Below, piece by piece: positions 25,001 to 37,552 of a stretch of 64,000 nucleotides of DNA (the first letter of the stretch is position 1; every line of letters starts with the position of its first letter). A program made the translations under genes and the position numbers. The stretch is taken from NCBI GenBank assembly GCA_028023455.1, contig JAQFVV010006274.1, positions 498,001 through 562,000 of the forward strand, in the 5' to 3' direction. The notes under the pieces are model-generated. The model worked only from the letters and a program-made list of their open reading frames with translations. It searched no databases and was not told the DNA's origin. Source of the stretch: Epiperipatus broadwayi (lineage: Eukaryota > Onychophora > Udeonychophora > Euonychophora > Peripatidae).

Positions 25001-28000
25001 AGCTCCTTTCTAAATCACATTAAAATTCTTTTTCCTGTAGTAAGTTAAAATCAATCCCTTTTAAATGTTATACGAGGTTGACTATAGTTGAAGAGTTAAC
25101 TAATAAATAGTTTTAAAGTTCTTTTTCTTATGTTTAATATTAAACGAAATTCTACACACTTGTTAAAAATGAGTTGAGATATAGTTTCATTAAAAATTAG
25201 AGGTAGCAGTACAGAGTTCATACGATAGTTTTATAATATAGAAGCATACTACCTCAGTTTTCTCCTTTTGAAGCATTAGATTTATGCACCTTAGCATTAT
25301 TAACTACAAATCAGAATAGACTTATTTTTTTATTTATATTAAGCAGATTTTATTTGCTTTATTTTAAAGTGTGAAAAATAAAGGACATACATTTATTAAA
25401 TTTAATGCTTTTCATTTTTAATACGTGCACATTCATTATATTTTTTGAGTAGGTAGAAATTATAATCAATTTTTTTGACAAACTATATATATATATTCTA
25501 ACCTAATTAAATGACGACTTCATTTCTATTAAATCAATTCCGGAAGCCTAATTCTATTAAAGAGAATTCGGACGCTTCCGTCTAGGACGGGTAGCAAACC
25601 CTATATTTTTATCTAATATAGCTCGACGTTTGGTTAGTTATAATAATTCAGCTACAGCGATATGCAGTTCAGACAGAGATAGAATAAAAAAAAAATTATC
25701 ATTAATAAAATAAATTCAAAAAGAAAATTTAAAATAACTAACATTCTTTCTCTCTCCAAAACACATTCTCTGAGCTGTAAGTACTTGCACTCTTCGACAA
25801 TGATGATGATGATTTCATGTCATTGTTAATATTACTGACTAAAACAAAACATTCATTAATTTGCCAATATGATCTCAATATTTTATTATTATACAATCAG
25901 AAGTTTCAATCTCTTAAGCCATGCCACGCTTGTAATATTGATCATAATTAATCAATTCTTAATTTAAAGGCACTTATAATAATGACACTAATCTCAGGGT
26001 TCTCTGTTATATTTAATAAAATGCTCGGCAGTATTGTGTTGTCGCATATGACTGACATTCTGGTCGGCTATAGGAAACATTTACCTTATTAAATTCCAGG
26101 TGTCTTCATCCACACAGCAACTATTATAATATTTAACGAGATGATAACCATATTCAATAACAACGCATAATTTTGAATAATACAGCCCTTTTATCCAGAA
26201 TCTCAGTCGGAATGATGAAAAGACAAGGGTGCTTTTGTGTCCTTCCATTATCCATGACAACACAATAATTTAACTAAGATTTATTACTTAGACACTTCAC
26301 TTAAATGTGTACGAAATAATGTGCAACCAAAACCTACTAGTTTGGGAATAAAGTGGTTTTACACACATATAAAATAAAATATCTTGGTTTGAAGTTTTCA
26401 ATTCCATAAATAATTCTTATTAAATTAAAATATACTGAAATATTCTGATCTGCTTACAATTGTCTATCTGGTGTATTGAATTTAAGATTTCATAAATGAT
26501 TTTGGACTCAAGAAAGTATTGCAAGTATTATGCCAATACCCTTTTATTTAGCACACAAGAAAAATGACTCAAAACAACTTGTAACAAGACTATAATTTAT
26601 TATTAAATTTTAACAAGATTATAATTTATTATTACAGTTTAACAAAACTATCCTTTATGATTAACATAATAAACAAACATATACAATTTATTGGATCCCA
26701 TATGGATAAAACAAAATATAACTAACATTAATTCGTCTATACTTTTAGACTTGGATTCGAACTACTTCTTCATCTTCTTTTTACATTTATGCAAATTGAA
26801 TATAACAAAATAAATATTATTATCGATACATCAACTCATCCATTTAGTGTATCTTATATGAACGGCTGCTTAACTTTATTAACTCACTATTTGTTTTAAA
26901 TAAAAATAATCTGATTCTAGGCAATGCGTACAAACGATTTTTATTATCATATCTTTAATTAGATGATAGTTTTTTATTTAGATAACTTATTATAATTTAT
27001 GGGTTATTTATCAGAAGTTACACTTATTATTTTAATATTTACCTTAATAACAACTGAAGTTGTTATACACATTGTATTCCTCAGTATAAGTTATATTGTG
27101 AGTGCTACTTAATCATTAACCCGAATTAAACCTAGTATTTGAACCCTCCATTGGCAAATAAAAATTTCTAAATCACGCAATTTTAAACTTACTCTCTCCA
27201 TTGACTTACGTGTGGATTACCAGCACTATTCCGCCGCACAATCCAGACATTGATCATATATACTAGCACGCTATTTATACTAAATGGATCGTAAGGAATT
27301 AACCTCCAATATACCCGTTATCTTGCCATAACTTTCTAAACAAAACACAATATTCAACACCTTCCGTGGTGGAATTATCTCTATTTTCTCATGAGGAATA
27401 TGGAATAACACCGAAGGTCTGTAGAGTTAACTACTACATTAAAATAGTTTGGTGGGTCCTTGCCTCTTACTTGGGCATAATAGGAACACACACCAATTAT
27501 AATCCTCTCCTGGGATTTTAATGAATGAAATACACTAAATACGATATAAATTACTGATCGTCCTAACTCTGAGAAGCGATCACTTGGGTTATAAACATAC
27601 CCGAATACTAGATTTATCTATTCCCCTCATGGAAAATAAAGCTTTTGGGGAGATCAATTTCCATCCCACAAAATAAAGACATTACAGTTATTACTTATGC
27701 GAATCTTAAGCATATACCAATGCTATATCGGGGCAAGACAAGCAAATACACTAATTACACTAAATTTATGTTCCGGGGTATACTTAGATCAACGTCTGAA
27801 ATCAATGGATAACACAGAATAAACCATAATAATTTTCACCTTTGCCAAAGAAACATTCAACAAGTAATTGGTAGTCTAGTATCTTGAACTTAATTAAGTG
27901 AATGCGTTAATAAAGAATAATTGGGAATAAGTTCCTCAATTAACATAGCATAAATTTGTTTCAAACTTTAAATAAGTAATATCCTGTATAGCACTTCTCT

Positions 28001-29960
28001 TTAATTACTTCTGATAATTTTAACTAGATATTTTACCTATTAAGTATCTAAATTTTTCTTCTTTTACGCATCTAACATATAAATTTATACCCATAATTGC
28101 ATATCATAAGTAAACACATTTTATATAAAAAAAAAATTTTCCATGTCAAATATAAATTTAACCTAGAATAATTACAGGAAAACATACCTTTATGATTACA
28201 AGGTCATTTAAATATTACTTGACTATACAGCCTTTAACCTGTAGATATAAAAAAAAATACACATAATTTTACAAATTAGTAAAAAAAAAAATCATTACTT
28301 AACAAGTACTTATTATCTCACTAGAAAAATGTTTTCCATTGGGCAATTTATCCAGATGAAGAACTTGATCCATTCGTAGTTCACGAAGCAAATTTAAAAT
28401 AAGAAACACATTTTATTATTTCATTTCTATAAAAGTTGCCTCCATTCTGGTGCACTTAATAAATTAGGCAAAGAAAAACCTAGCAGCGTTGGATGTTAAC
28501 TCTTCCTTGAATTAACTGATATAATTTTGGGATCCAAGAAAACAATACATATTTTAACATAACGAATATTTGACGATAGACGATCACATATACAATTCTT
28601 TTCTTTTTACTATTGGCGATACGTATCATTTTTAGCTAGCTGGCTTATGAATAAAATAATGCGTGAATTTTCCAAAATACTATTATTATAACGACTGCAG
28701 CTGACTTACGTGGATATAAAGTTTTACCGACTCAAATTGATGTATAATATAACATATTATATTATGGTTATAATTAAGTCACTAATGTTTGTAGTTTTTA
28801 TTCCTACTCTAGGAATTGTAATTTTTCTTTAATAATGAATTCTCCGTAAAATGCACACATACAAATTTTCTGATATTTGCCTTGAGAAAATTTATATTTT
28901 CTTTTTAAAAATATACAGGTGCATAAGTAAATATCCTTTATCATTAATATTATTTCTAGATAATTTTCAGTGAATAAAACATATTTTAACGTGGGGAACT
29001 TACATTGTTTTTCAAAGCAGACAATTTCTTTTAGAAAGAGCGCGAAATTTTCTAGTTAACTTTCCTTGGCTTTTATAATATGTCTTTTAAATTATAAATT
29101 TTCTTTTATACCACGAAAAGATAATTAAATAAGGTAAAGTTAACAAATCATTGATTATTTCCTGGAAATTACTCATATTACTTATTTTAAATATAATGAC
29201 ATTTTCCGTGATTGCTGTAGTCAATACGGTCATTTTGAACTTTAGCATAAGATAGTACATTTTTGCGTATAAAAAGCTTTAAAATAGGTAGATGGCAATA
29301 GAAAACAGAATATCTTATCAAATAGGATTAGCCACGCATGATATTACTAACAATTTACTGGACTTATATTTATTTCTGCAATAAAAAATAATAAAAAAAT
29401 TTGTTACCGAATTTCAGTACTGCTTCCTCCTTGTAAAACTAATGTCAGACTAAACTTTCTTCAAATTTTGGCGGTCTTCTTTTAGCGACCTCTTACAGAA
29501 AAATAATCATTTAATTATAACATAAACAAAAGAAAGGAAAAAAAACTTATTACAGTCATATATTTTCGTATGATTTAAATGGATTACAAAATAATTTGAC
29601 AAATAATGAAAAATAATAAATATACTTAATTAATAGTTAGTGATGTATATTTCTTTTAAATATGATTTTCTACAAAAATAAATTATCAGAAGTTATTGTG
29701 CTTTATGACAAGACATTCATCTACTCTCCCCCTCTACCCATCCAAAATCAATTACTGTTTATGATAGGTGCTTTTATACTATATTAAATTGCTCTTATTG
29801 TTAATATTTTAATTAAATTATTCATGCTCTTCTTCAAAATGACATTAAATTACTAAATTTTTTAGTTATTTGCTTAAAACACGTTAAAGTGAGTAAATAG
29901 CATATTTTATTAATCACTTAATATTATTATTATTTCACTTTTTTATTTCCTAGAAAAGGA
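22003..29960. other. UBR intron interior, no recognised gene; compositional mosaic
   Basis: About 8 kb without a supported gene. 23.7-24.4, 25.5-25.7 and 27.1-27.9 kb are richer in G+C and of higher complexity than their neighbours, as decayed transposon bodies would be, but no coding motif or terminal repeat could be tied to them. A microsatellite GTCGGCGTCGGCGTCG lies near 24278-24293. The remainder is AT-rich. Confidence 0.4.
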
Positions 29961-29990
29961 TAGCATTGTTTTCCTGTGGAAACAATGCTA
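29961..29990. repeat. Short perfect hairpin 200 bp upstream of UBR exon 4
   Basis: TAGCATTGTTT and AAACAATGCTA face each other around an 8-base loop, an 11-bp perfect stem. No poly(T) or other sign of a function. Listed because long perfect small stems are rare here. Confidence 0.6.
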
Positions 29991-30190
29991 AATAAACCAA
30001 GTGTCAATTACACTAGGTTACAATATATATATTTGTGAAAAGGGTTAATTTGCTTTATGTATTTTATGTTGGATTATTTTTATTTTACTATACAATATAT
30101 ATATTTTAACATCTTTTACAATAAATATCTTCTTGCACTTTAAAAATATATTCTGTTTTATTTTTCATTTTATATTATTTATTTCATCAG

Positions 30191-30275
30191 AGACTTGTTT
30201 TATTAAAAACATATAAAGCTACCCTTCGCCAGTTAGCTGCCTTACACGAAACATGTCCTACAATTGCCAGGCAAG
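30191..30275 (+). CDS. UBR1/UBR2: UBR1/UBR2-type E3 ubiquitin ligase, internal exon
   Basis: 85 nt: RLVLLKTYKATLRQLAALH then ETCPTIARQ, followed by a single G of a split codon. It begins in phase 0, exactly where the previous exon ended (…EWCSSD|RLVLLKTYK…); vertebrate UBR2 has WCASDEKVLIEAYKKCL at the same place. Acceptor CATCAG, donor GTAAGA. It is separated from the previous exon by 14.2 kb and from the next by 17.0 kb. The region is the helical part after the EPEWE block and is less conserved, but the phase match plus the Lys-Tyr-Lys pattern make the assignment firm. Confidence 0.92.
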
Positions 30276-30390
30276 GTAAGAATATTTTTAAATATATACT
30301 ATATACGCACAATAAAAAAGACCTTTCAAGGAAAAAAAAAGAACAGTTGTAATTTTTAAAATTTTAAATATAGATATTTATTGAGAATTT

Positions 30391-30495
30391 TTTTTTTCTC
30401 ATGTGTCATAGCATCTGTCGGGAAACGAACCCGCTAACCTGGGACAACTGCTTGTAAAGAAGCTGTCACTTTCCTCTCGACCATCAATGCTTGAC
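30391..30495 (-). mobile_element. tRNA-derived SINE or tRNA retropseudogene with target-site duplication
   Basis: On the minus strand a tRNA-like body runs from about 30490 to 30410. It has an A box (TGGTCGAGAGG, as in class II Ser/Leu tRNAs), an anticodon-arm-like GCTT...AAGC, an extra-arm region and a B box in GGGTTCGTTTCCC. A short tail TATGACACATGAG and a run of A follow. The whole unit is bracketed by a direct repeat, ATATTTATTGAGAATTT at 30374-30390 and 30496-30512, which is a 17-bp target duplication typical of LINE-driven retroposition. The acceptor stem pairs poorly and the anticodon loop is irregular, so this is not a working tRNA gene. It sits 115 bp after UBR exon 4. Confidence 0.85.
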
Positions 30496-30599
30496 ATATT
30501 TATTGAGAATTTTACCTTCTGAATTTTAAATTTTTCACAGAAATTTAAATGTAATTAATGCAAGACTTAAAAATGTTAGTTTTAATTTTGTATATATGT

Positions 30600-32470
30600 A
30601 GTGTAACGGTCCCTGCCTGCGTCTCTGTACGCATTGAGCATGACATGTGTTTTCTAACATCGAGCAGCAATTAAGAAATATTCAAAGGCATCCAAAATAT
30701 ACATTACTATAATCATACCTTTGAAAGGTTTGTTTACTGCAACCTTTGCGCGCCACCTTAAGAAAGAGATTTCTCCCCTCCCCAAGGGATATGATTATGT
30801 AATTAATAAAGAATTATATTCTCTTATATTTTCTTTTTTTATATATAAAATCAATAGAAAAATGAATGCCTAACGAATGATTCCCAATCCCGGTAAGTTT
30901 AATCCCTGACTAGCTCAATCAACTCATGATCTCGGGATGGTGGTTTGTTGCTTCGTTAACAGAAAAGGTCAAACAATAATATCTTTATCAAATACACAGC
31001 ACAACACCATACTTTAAAATTAGATGTTAAATTTATTAAGCCCTCTATGATTATATAAATATTTACAGGATAAAGAAGAGAATAAACACATACACTAAAA
31101 CGATATTAATTAAAATTCAAGCGTATAAATAAATTTTAAATAGTTTCATAAATGGGAAAGGAATGGTCTGAAATTCTCCCCTGCTTACACTTTAAACTCA
31201 AAAACTTGGAATAAATTACTTATACAAAAACAATGTGTATTGGCCATGGTATGCACATGTTTCATAATAAACAAAAAATGATTTAGCCACGAGTTAATGA
31301 TATTTGAATCTTAAAAGTTCCATAATATGAGTCCTGCACGTGGCGGACAATAATAATTATTTGGAACACTTTTATTCCTTATGGAAACAATCCTGCACGT
31401 AGCGGATGGAATAAATTTACAAAGGGAACAAACTCGTGCTCAACTACAATTTGAATCTTAAAAGTTCCATAATATGAATCCTGCCCATAGCGGACAATAA
31501 TAATTATTTGGAACACTTTCTAACACACTTTTATTCCTTATGGAAACAATCCTGCACGTAGTGGATGGAATAAATTTACTATTATTACAAGGCGAAACAC
31601 ATACATCCAATGACCAAACCACCCAATTATTTCTATTTAACTATTTTGAAATATTTCCGATACTCCAATGAATTACGTGTACCTTTATGTTAAAATTACA
31701 AAAGAAATATTTATAACTGAATTACGTAATTCATTGGTTCGTTTAATAATAACAATGTTAATAAAGTAACGAATTACTAGTAATAAGACACAAAAATAGA
31801 TATAAAAACATAAATAATACTTCCCGAAGGCTTCGTTCTTCTCCGGGCTAGGATTTTGAGGGCGATATATATCTGCTGTGCAGGTGATTACTTAACAGGG
31901 CTTCAATGGAGGTTGGAAAATTGTCCATAGCAGCTACACTTTAAGAAATAGAAAGTCACATCACTGGATGGCTATGTAGGTCTTCGAGCGGTGCGAATGT
32001 ACCGAACATGGTCTTCTACTCCATGTCCATTGCTGTATCACGAATAAATCTTGATTCCATTCCCTTAGTGATATAAAAGATTAGCTTAAATTTCCCCTTG
32101 TTTTGTTTAATTGGGCAGTATTCTTTCTCCCTCCGGTTAATACTTATTAGGAAATGTATCTGATAATAATAATTTCAATTGTATTTTTCTTTCTTAGTCC
32201 ATAAGTCTCATATTTCTTGGTCTGCACCTTTTAAAATACGTCCAGCTATTAATGATTCTTCCACTTGTTCAGCATTCCGAAAAAATATTTTTTTTTTACA
32301 CTCATAATTCTGCTTTTCCATCTGTACACTTCGAAAACTATACTGCTAACTCAAAGAGAACGAGTAAGAGTGCCAGTGAGTATGAACGAATATAACCCAG
32401 CTAACTAATTAAATTTCACCTGACCAGCCTTTATACATCCCCCCTCCCCCCCATTACAGGGTGTATTCTC
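30600..32470. other. Unrecognised higher-complexity block inside the 17-kb UBR intron
   Basis: Begins near TGTAACGGTCCCTGCC, which resembles an LTR start, and stays compositionally distinct until about CCTCCCCCCCATTACA. No reverse transcriptase, integrase or protease motif and no second LTR were found, and the flanks show no target duplication. It contains the 148-bp duplication listed next. Possibly a degraded solo LTR or a composite element. Confidence 0.35.
31302..31579. repeat. Imperfect tandem duplication, unit about 148 bp
   Basis: TTTGAATCTTAAAAGTTCCA recurs at 31450. Both units contain two half-related motifs, CCTGC(A/C)C(G/A)T(G/A)GCGGACAATA and CCTGCACGTAG(C/T)GGATGGA, so the unit is itself built from a shorter motif. 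The second unit has a small insertion (CTAACACA). Confidence 0.85.
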
Positions 32471-33917
32471 TCATCCCCTCCACAAGGTATTGCTTTTACA
32501 TTTCTGTTTTTAATTAAATTATTAATCCCTGTTTTAATTACTTAAGTCCAAACAATGGATTTAATTTTAGCTATCTCTTTGGAAAAAAATTTATCTTACA
32601 ATAACTTTATCTTTTAATTAATTTCAGAATTTCACAGACCATTTAAATTCCAATCCTTTGATTTCTTTAAACAATAAAATAAAATCACATTTATTTAATT
32701 AAATAATTTTGAGTAAGTGTCAAGCTAAATGACCACTGATACAATTTCTACATTTTTCTTCCAAAAACATTATACAATAAAAGAAAGAGGTCATTGGCTT
32801 GCCTGCGGTCAAGAACATTAAGTTCTAAAAAAAAAAAATATAAAACTGTATACTTGTTGTCACATAAAATTGTTTTTAAGTTTTCCAAAAAGAATATTCA
32901 ACAAGCAACAGAAAAAAATATAACATTTGAGAATCTGAAATAAAATCAAAAAATCAAAATACAACATGTTTACTGATAGGTTACTTGCGAATACATTTCA
33001 GTTTTCCACAATCATTTCTTTAATCCCCTGCTATATTTATTCATATCATAAATTAAAAAAATATATAGCATTTATTAACAGCAAAATACATATTTACATG
33101 TGGTGTCCGCATTTGTTTATTTATAAGCGTATTATCACCATTCATCCTATTTATTTACAATATATTGTGTGTGTAAGCAACAGAGAAAATATACCTGCAC
33201 AGACCACTCCTTTTATTATAATATGTACATTCATTTGGGCTGCAACTATGCTTGCAGCCATCTTTGTGGTGGCAGTCATTTAAGACTGACTGTCACAGTA
33301 GATTTCAATTTAAATTTAATTTGCAACAAAATTAAATTATTTTCTACACAAAATAATGTTTTAAAATTTGTAAAAGTATTTAGAAAAAATGAAATAATTT
33401 AAAAATTTATTGATTGTTTAATTTATAGTGAAAAAAACAACAACTTATACCCGAGCCTCCAATTAAAGTTGTTTTTTTTATTTTTCACCACATTAGTAAA
33501 TTTAAAAATTAAATATATTTGAAATGTAAAAGTAAGTTGTCAAATTAAATTAAAATTTATCTACTTTTTTTTTGGCAAATATAATGTGAAAAGCGTACAT
33601 TATACAATGCGATGAATGAATTCAGAATTTTGCTTTTTTATTAATTAGACCTGATATCTATATATATAAATGATAACTAAAATATAAATTTATTATCTTT
33701 AAAAATAAACTATTAACAAGATTGAATTGTAACTATCTATAAAATTACTTTTATTCAAAATATTGGACAGAAAATAAAATAAAGAGTATCCTCCAATTAG
33801 CATTCATATGAAACAATAAAAACATGAATTTGTTTAATGCCACTTTATTAAAATTTTATCTTTCTATGTGTAATTTGGTTTGTCTAATTTTTTTTCTTCT
33901 ATTAATTATAAATATAA
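32471..33917. other. AT-rich intron sequence, no supported gene
   Basis: A 105-codon hydrophobic frame at 32966-33283 has no recognisable family and overlaps a second frame. It is best read as chance. Nothing else seen. Confidence 0.45.
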
Positions 33918-34003
33918 ATAAAATGCCATATACATCTTACATAAACACTTTTCATTGCAATTTAATATAATTTATTTCTCCTTGCTTACAGTTTCAACTG
34001 TCC
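33918..34003 (+). repeat. Terminal inverted copy of the Penelope-like element, left
   Basis: Contains AAATGCCATATACATCTTAC ... CTTGCTTACAGTTTCAACTG. Its reverse complement matches 36861-36952 with scattered differences. Penelope-like elements often carry pseudo-LTRs in direct or inverted order. Confidence 0.8.
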
Positions 34004-34025
34004 AGCAGTCATCATCAGAACTACA
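33985..34025 (-). ncRNA. Hammerhead-like core at the end of the Penelope-like element (incomplete)
   Basis: On the minus strand CTGATGA (34018-34012) is followed by a bulged stem-loop TGACTGCTGGACAGTT with the 4-bp stem ACTG/CAGT, then GAAAC (33995-33991). That is the conserved hammerhead core order, and Penelope-like elements are known to carry minimal type I hammerheads in their pseudo-LTRs. A proper stem III with the GUH cleavage triplet is not evident after GAAAC, so catalytic ability is doubtful. Confidence 0.45.
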
Positions 34026-34650
34026 ATATTCAAATATATATAACCATACAATTAATAATTCTCTATGCATACATACTTATCACTAATATAAACATTATAA
34101 ACAATATCCTATGTTATGAATTTTAAAATATAATTTTTCAATGATCCGTATAATGATATATTCTTATTCATTTTAAATTAATATTACTTTGATCTTATTT
34201 TTATTCTTAATTGATTTTCTTTTTTATAATTTGTTTTAACTTTAATATATATTTTTCTACATTTTTATTACTTTTAGAATTTTTAGTAATTTATTTCTAT
34301 CATTTTAATAATAGTAAATACACAATATTTTTTATATAATTCTATTTTTCCAATTTATAATTTTTTTAAATAAGTTTATCTCTTTTAAACTCTTACCAAT
34401 TTCTAAACAATTTTTAACTGAAGCAATCTTAAATTTTCTTAACTTTATTATTTTAACTCACTGTTATGAATATCTTTTAAAACTACATTATTTTTTTTTT
34501 TATTAACCTATACATATTTAATTAACAAAGAATATTTTTATAAAATTAATGTCTTTAAATCCAAATCCTTATTTAAAGATGGCTTAATATTTTTAGTTAA
34601 TATAGCTTCTTTTATTTTTCTATCTCACTCTTTTTTTTTTTCTCTTTTAT

Positions 34651-34948
34651 TAAAATAAGCAAAACTCTCTCCATACAGTAGTGCTACTCAAAGCAAGACA
34701 GAGTAATCAATGGATGCCAGAAGGCTTGTGCATAAAATCCCTATCTAGTGCCTACTCATCCAATATCCCCAAACTAGTTTCTGGCTTGTGGCTTTTGTCA
34801 GTGAGGAGCCAGCCAGAAACTAGTTTGGGGATATTGGATGAGTAGACACTAGATAGGGATTTTATGCACAAGCCTTCCGTCATGCATTGATTACTCTATC
34901 TTGCTTTGAGTGGCACTACTGTATGGAGAGAGTTTTGCCTATTTTAAC
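34651..34948. mobile_element. Foldback element, ~300-bp palindrome of the hammerhead family
   Basis: Two arms of about 140 bp are reverse complements. They share CAAAACTCTCTCCATACAGT, AGAGTAATCAATG.ATG, AAGCCTTC, GGGATTTTATGCACAAG and CATCCAATATCCCCAAACTA. The left arm carries a hammerhead-like core on the minus strand; the right arm has lost the CTGACGA half. The + strand after the right arm continues with GACCATGTGATTTTTAAAGG, the tail common to all copies. It is inserted in the 3' part of the decayed Penelope-like element. Confidence 0.88.
34766..34807 (-). ncRNA. Hammerhead ribozyme motif, inactivated core
   Basis: Minus strand: TCCTCA, CTGACAA, AAGCCACAAGCCA, GAAAC, TA, GT-T, TGGGGA. 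Stem I (TCCTCA with TGGGGA) can form 6 pairs including a wobble. The core reads CTGACAA instead of CTGANGA, so the invariant G8 (general acid in hammerhead catalysis) is A. By established hammerhead knowledge this should abolish or strongly reduce cleavage. Confidence 0.75.
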
Positions 34949-36860
34949 AACAGTTATGAGCAAGTGTTGGAAATAGTGACCATGTGATTTTTAAAGGTTT
35001 AATATCTCTTATTGTTAGTATAATTAATCATCTTTATACTATCTTTTTCAAATTGATGACCTATCTCCAATGAATGTAAACAAATAAGTGATCTTTTATC
35101 ATGTTTATATTGGGTTAGTCTTATTAATTGAATTCTTTATTTCACCTACATAATTATTTCTAATATTGTTAGCTTGACATGATATACCCTCTATTTTATA
35201 TTCTCCATTTATACAATTTTCTACATATTTATTATCTAATATATTAAGTATATTTATTGTCTTCAACTTTATCACATTATTAAACTTTTTATTAATCTTG
35301 TATATGATTTTATTTATACTTTTTACAGTATTGTTTTTATAGGTTTTTATACCTATATATTTATCTTTGTTGCATTTATGTTTTTCATGATTATTTTTCC
35401 TGTTATCATTAAATTTCTCTTCTGATATTCTATAACTTTAATTGGATAATCATTATTACTTCTACTTGCTTACTATAATCTTTCTAATAATCAAAAAAAG
35501 CAAGTCATATATAACGTGACATTACTTTTATTACTTTTTTTTTTTTTTTGGTATGCTCTCTGTATTACATTTTTATAATCTTTTTATTTGAGTAATAATT
35601 TATAATTCTATACATTCTTGAATTAATATTATTATTTTGTACTTTTTGTCTATATTCATTTTTCTATATATAATATTTTTATTTTAATTTATCATTATAA
35701 TATGACTTTAAGCTCAGAATATCCAAATATGACAATTTGTTTTTTCTCTTTCTATTGTAAATTTTATGTCTGCATCAAAATTATTAATTTCTTCAAGGAA
35801 AAGATTTATTTACCTTTGATTTTTGTTAAACATTAATAAATAATCATCGACATATTTATTCATAAATACTGGAGCATTCCTATTATTCATTATTAACATT
35901 TACAGTTCTTCCATGTATATATTATTTAGCACTGCATTTAGTGCTCCTCATATTAATAATCCTTTTTGTTTATAATATTGTCTGTTAAATTCAAATGTAA
36001 TTTCTTTGCAACAAATTTCCATAATTTCCATCAATTTTTTTATCAGTACTTTTACTTCTTTGTTTTTATTATTGCTATATCTATTAATTTCTATGGCTTT
36101 TTCTACATTGATATTATATCTATTTTTATCATTGTCAAATTGTAATTACTATACTTGCCTATTTTTTCCTTAATTTCTTTTACCTAATCTTTATTGTTAA
36201 TGTAAGAATCACTATTGATTGATATTCCTGGTCTTAGCGATATTCTTTCTTTAAAATTTTTTGATTCCCTAAGTCTTTGCATAACACAATCTTTGTTCTC
36301 CAAATATTCATGTACTTTCTTATCTATCAAACCTTTTATAAATTCATATATTTTTCAATTTAATATCATCTTTTTTAATTTTTACAAAAGCATCATCCTC
36401 TAACAACATGTGATTCATTTTTTTCTATATATTCTGCTTTGTTCATTAATACTAATTTGTTATCTTTCTTTGTCTTTGTAAAAACTATAACTTTTTTTTA
36501 TACTTATTCTTTATTTTTTTAACATCTTTGTTTGTATTATTTAACTTTTTTAATCTATATATCATGTACAATTTATCTCATGTGTTAATCTTTCCATCTA
36601 CAATTTATCTTTTTTTTTACTGATTAAACTATTCACATCTTTATTCTCATAATAATATAGACTATAATTGTCGTATATATATTTCTGTGCTATCTTCTCC
36701 CTTAATGTTTGCACTTCTACAATGTCTTTATTATTACATTTCCTATATGTTATATATTTGATTTCTTTACTAAGTCTATTCTTTTCTTTTTCCATCAGTT
36801 CAATATTTGTTAAATTACATGTTTTTTGTTCTTATTTTATAAATTATTGTTTGCATTCTT

Positions 36861-36952
36861 GAACAGTTGAAACTGTAAGCTAGAAGAAATAAATTCTGTT
36901 ATAGTAAATTGCATTGAAAAATATTTATGTAAGGTGTATATGGTATTTTATT
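36861..36952 (-). repeat. Terminal inverted copy of the Penelope-like element, right
   Basis: Reads GAACAGTTGAAACTGTAAGC on the + strand and runs to GGTGTATATGGTATTTTATT. It is the inverse of the left terminal block. Confidence 0.8.
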
Positions 36953-37552
36953 CACATATATAAATCAATTCAGAATTGGATAACAAATAGAAAGAAATTA
37001 TTAAATATAAGTATTATTTTTGAATAATTTACATATTTTATCTTTTAATCATTTAATATACTAGACATTTATATTTTTTAAATATTATGATTGAAAAATT
37101 TATATCTTTATTAAAAGTAAAAGTTTTATTTATAATTTTTTAAGTGAAAATAGGATTGCAGGTTTAGCATGCTGGAAAAACATTTTCACTCTGAGGAAAA
37201 TAATATACGATGGCAAAATTTATTTATCTTATTATTTATTATTTTAGTAAACTGAAACTTATATAAATCATAAATTAGATATTATATTTGTATTTATAAA
37301 TAGTCCAATATATAAATACAACTAAAACACCATCATCACAAATCTTCAGGAAAACACTAGCTATTATATTATCTAAAATATTATTTGATACAAAACTGAA
37401 TAGGAGGTGCTTTAATGCTTTTATATGAAAACGTTTCCAACATAGAAAATTTTGATCTGAGTAATAAGTAGTATGTAGCCTATGTTTATATGAACTCTTG
37501 ACGTAGCTTAAGGGGAAACCATTTTGCATAATACCATCACATCATTATATAT
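36953..37552. other. AT-rich intron sequence, nothing recognised
   Basis: Contains a 9-bp inverted repeat AGTGAAAAT ... ATTTTCACT (about 37143-37190) and a spurious 84-codon minus frame. No family assigned. Confidence 0.45.

Larger units (their letters stand above)
33918..36952 (-). pseudogene. Penelope-like retroelement (reverse transcriptase plus GIY-YIG endonuclease), decayed
   Basis: Read on the minus strand from about 36.86 kb: an N-terminal block with KDNKLVLMNKAEYIEK (Penelope elements have KADKGN..V.....Y) near 36.45 kb, then DCVMQRLRESKNFKERI. Further on come YSNYNLTMIKIDI, NKYVDDYLLMFNKN (catalytic YVDD, about 35.85 kb) and EEINNFDADIKFTIEREK, matching the region after the catalytic box. 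Finally, near 35.2 kb, YKIEGISCQANNIRNNYVGE followed by LHSLEIGHQF, a GIY-YIG-type nuclease remnant. Penelope elements use this nuclease with a telomerase-related reverse transcriptase. Stops and frameshifts throughout show that it is dead. The element ends are ~90-bp inverted copies, and a hammerhead foldback element lies inside its 3' part at 34.65-34.95 kb. Confidence 0.85.

Noticed and set aside
30410-30490. Functional tRNA gene
   Set aside because: Acceptor stem mispairs, anticodon arm is irregular, and the target duplication plus A-tail show a retroposed copy.
30600-32470. Full LTR retrotransposon or solo LTR starting TGTAACGG
   Set aside because: No second LTR, no matching target duplication and no protein motif; kept only as an unrecognised block.
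32966-33402. Two overlapping hydrophobic frames, possible small membrane protein
   Set aside because: They overlap in different frames, show no signal peptide or conserved pattern, and lie deep in an intron.
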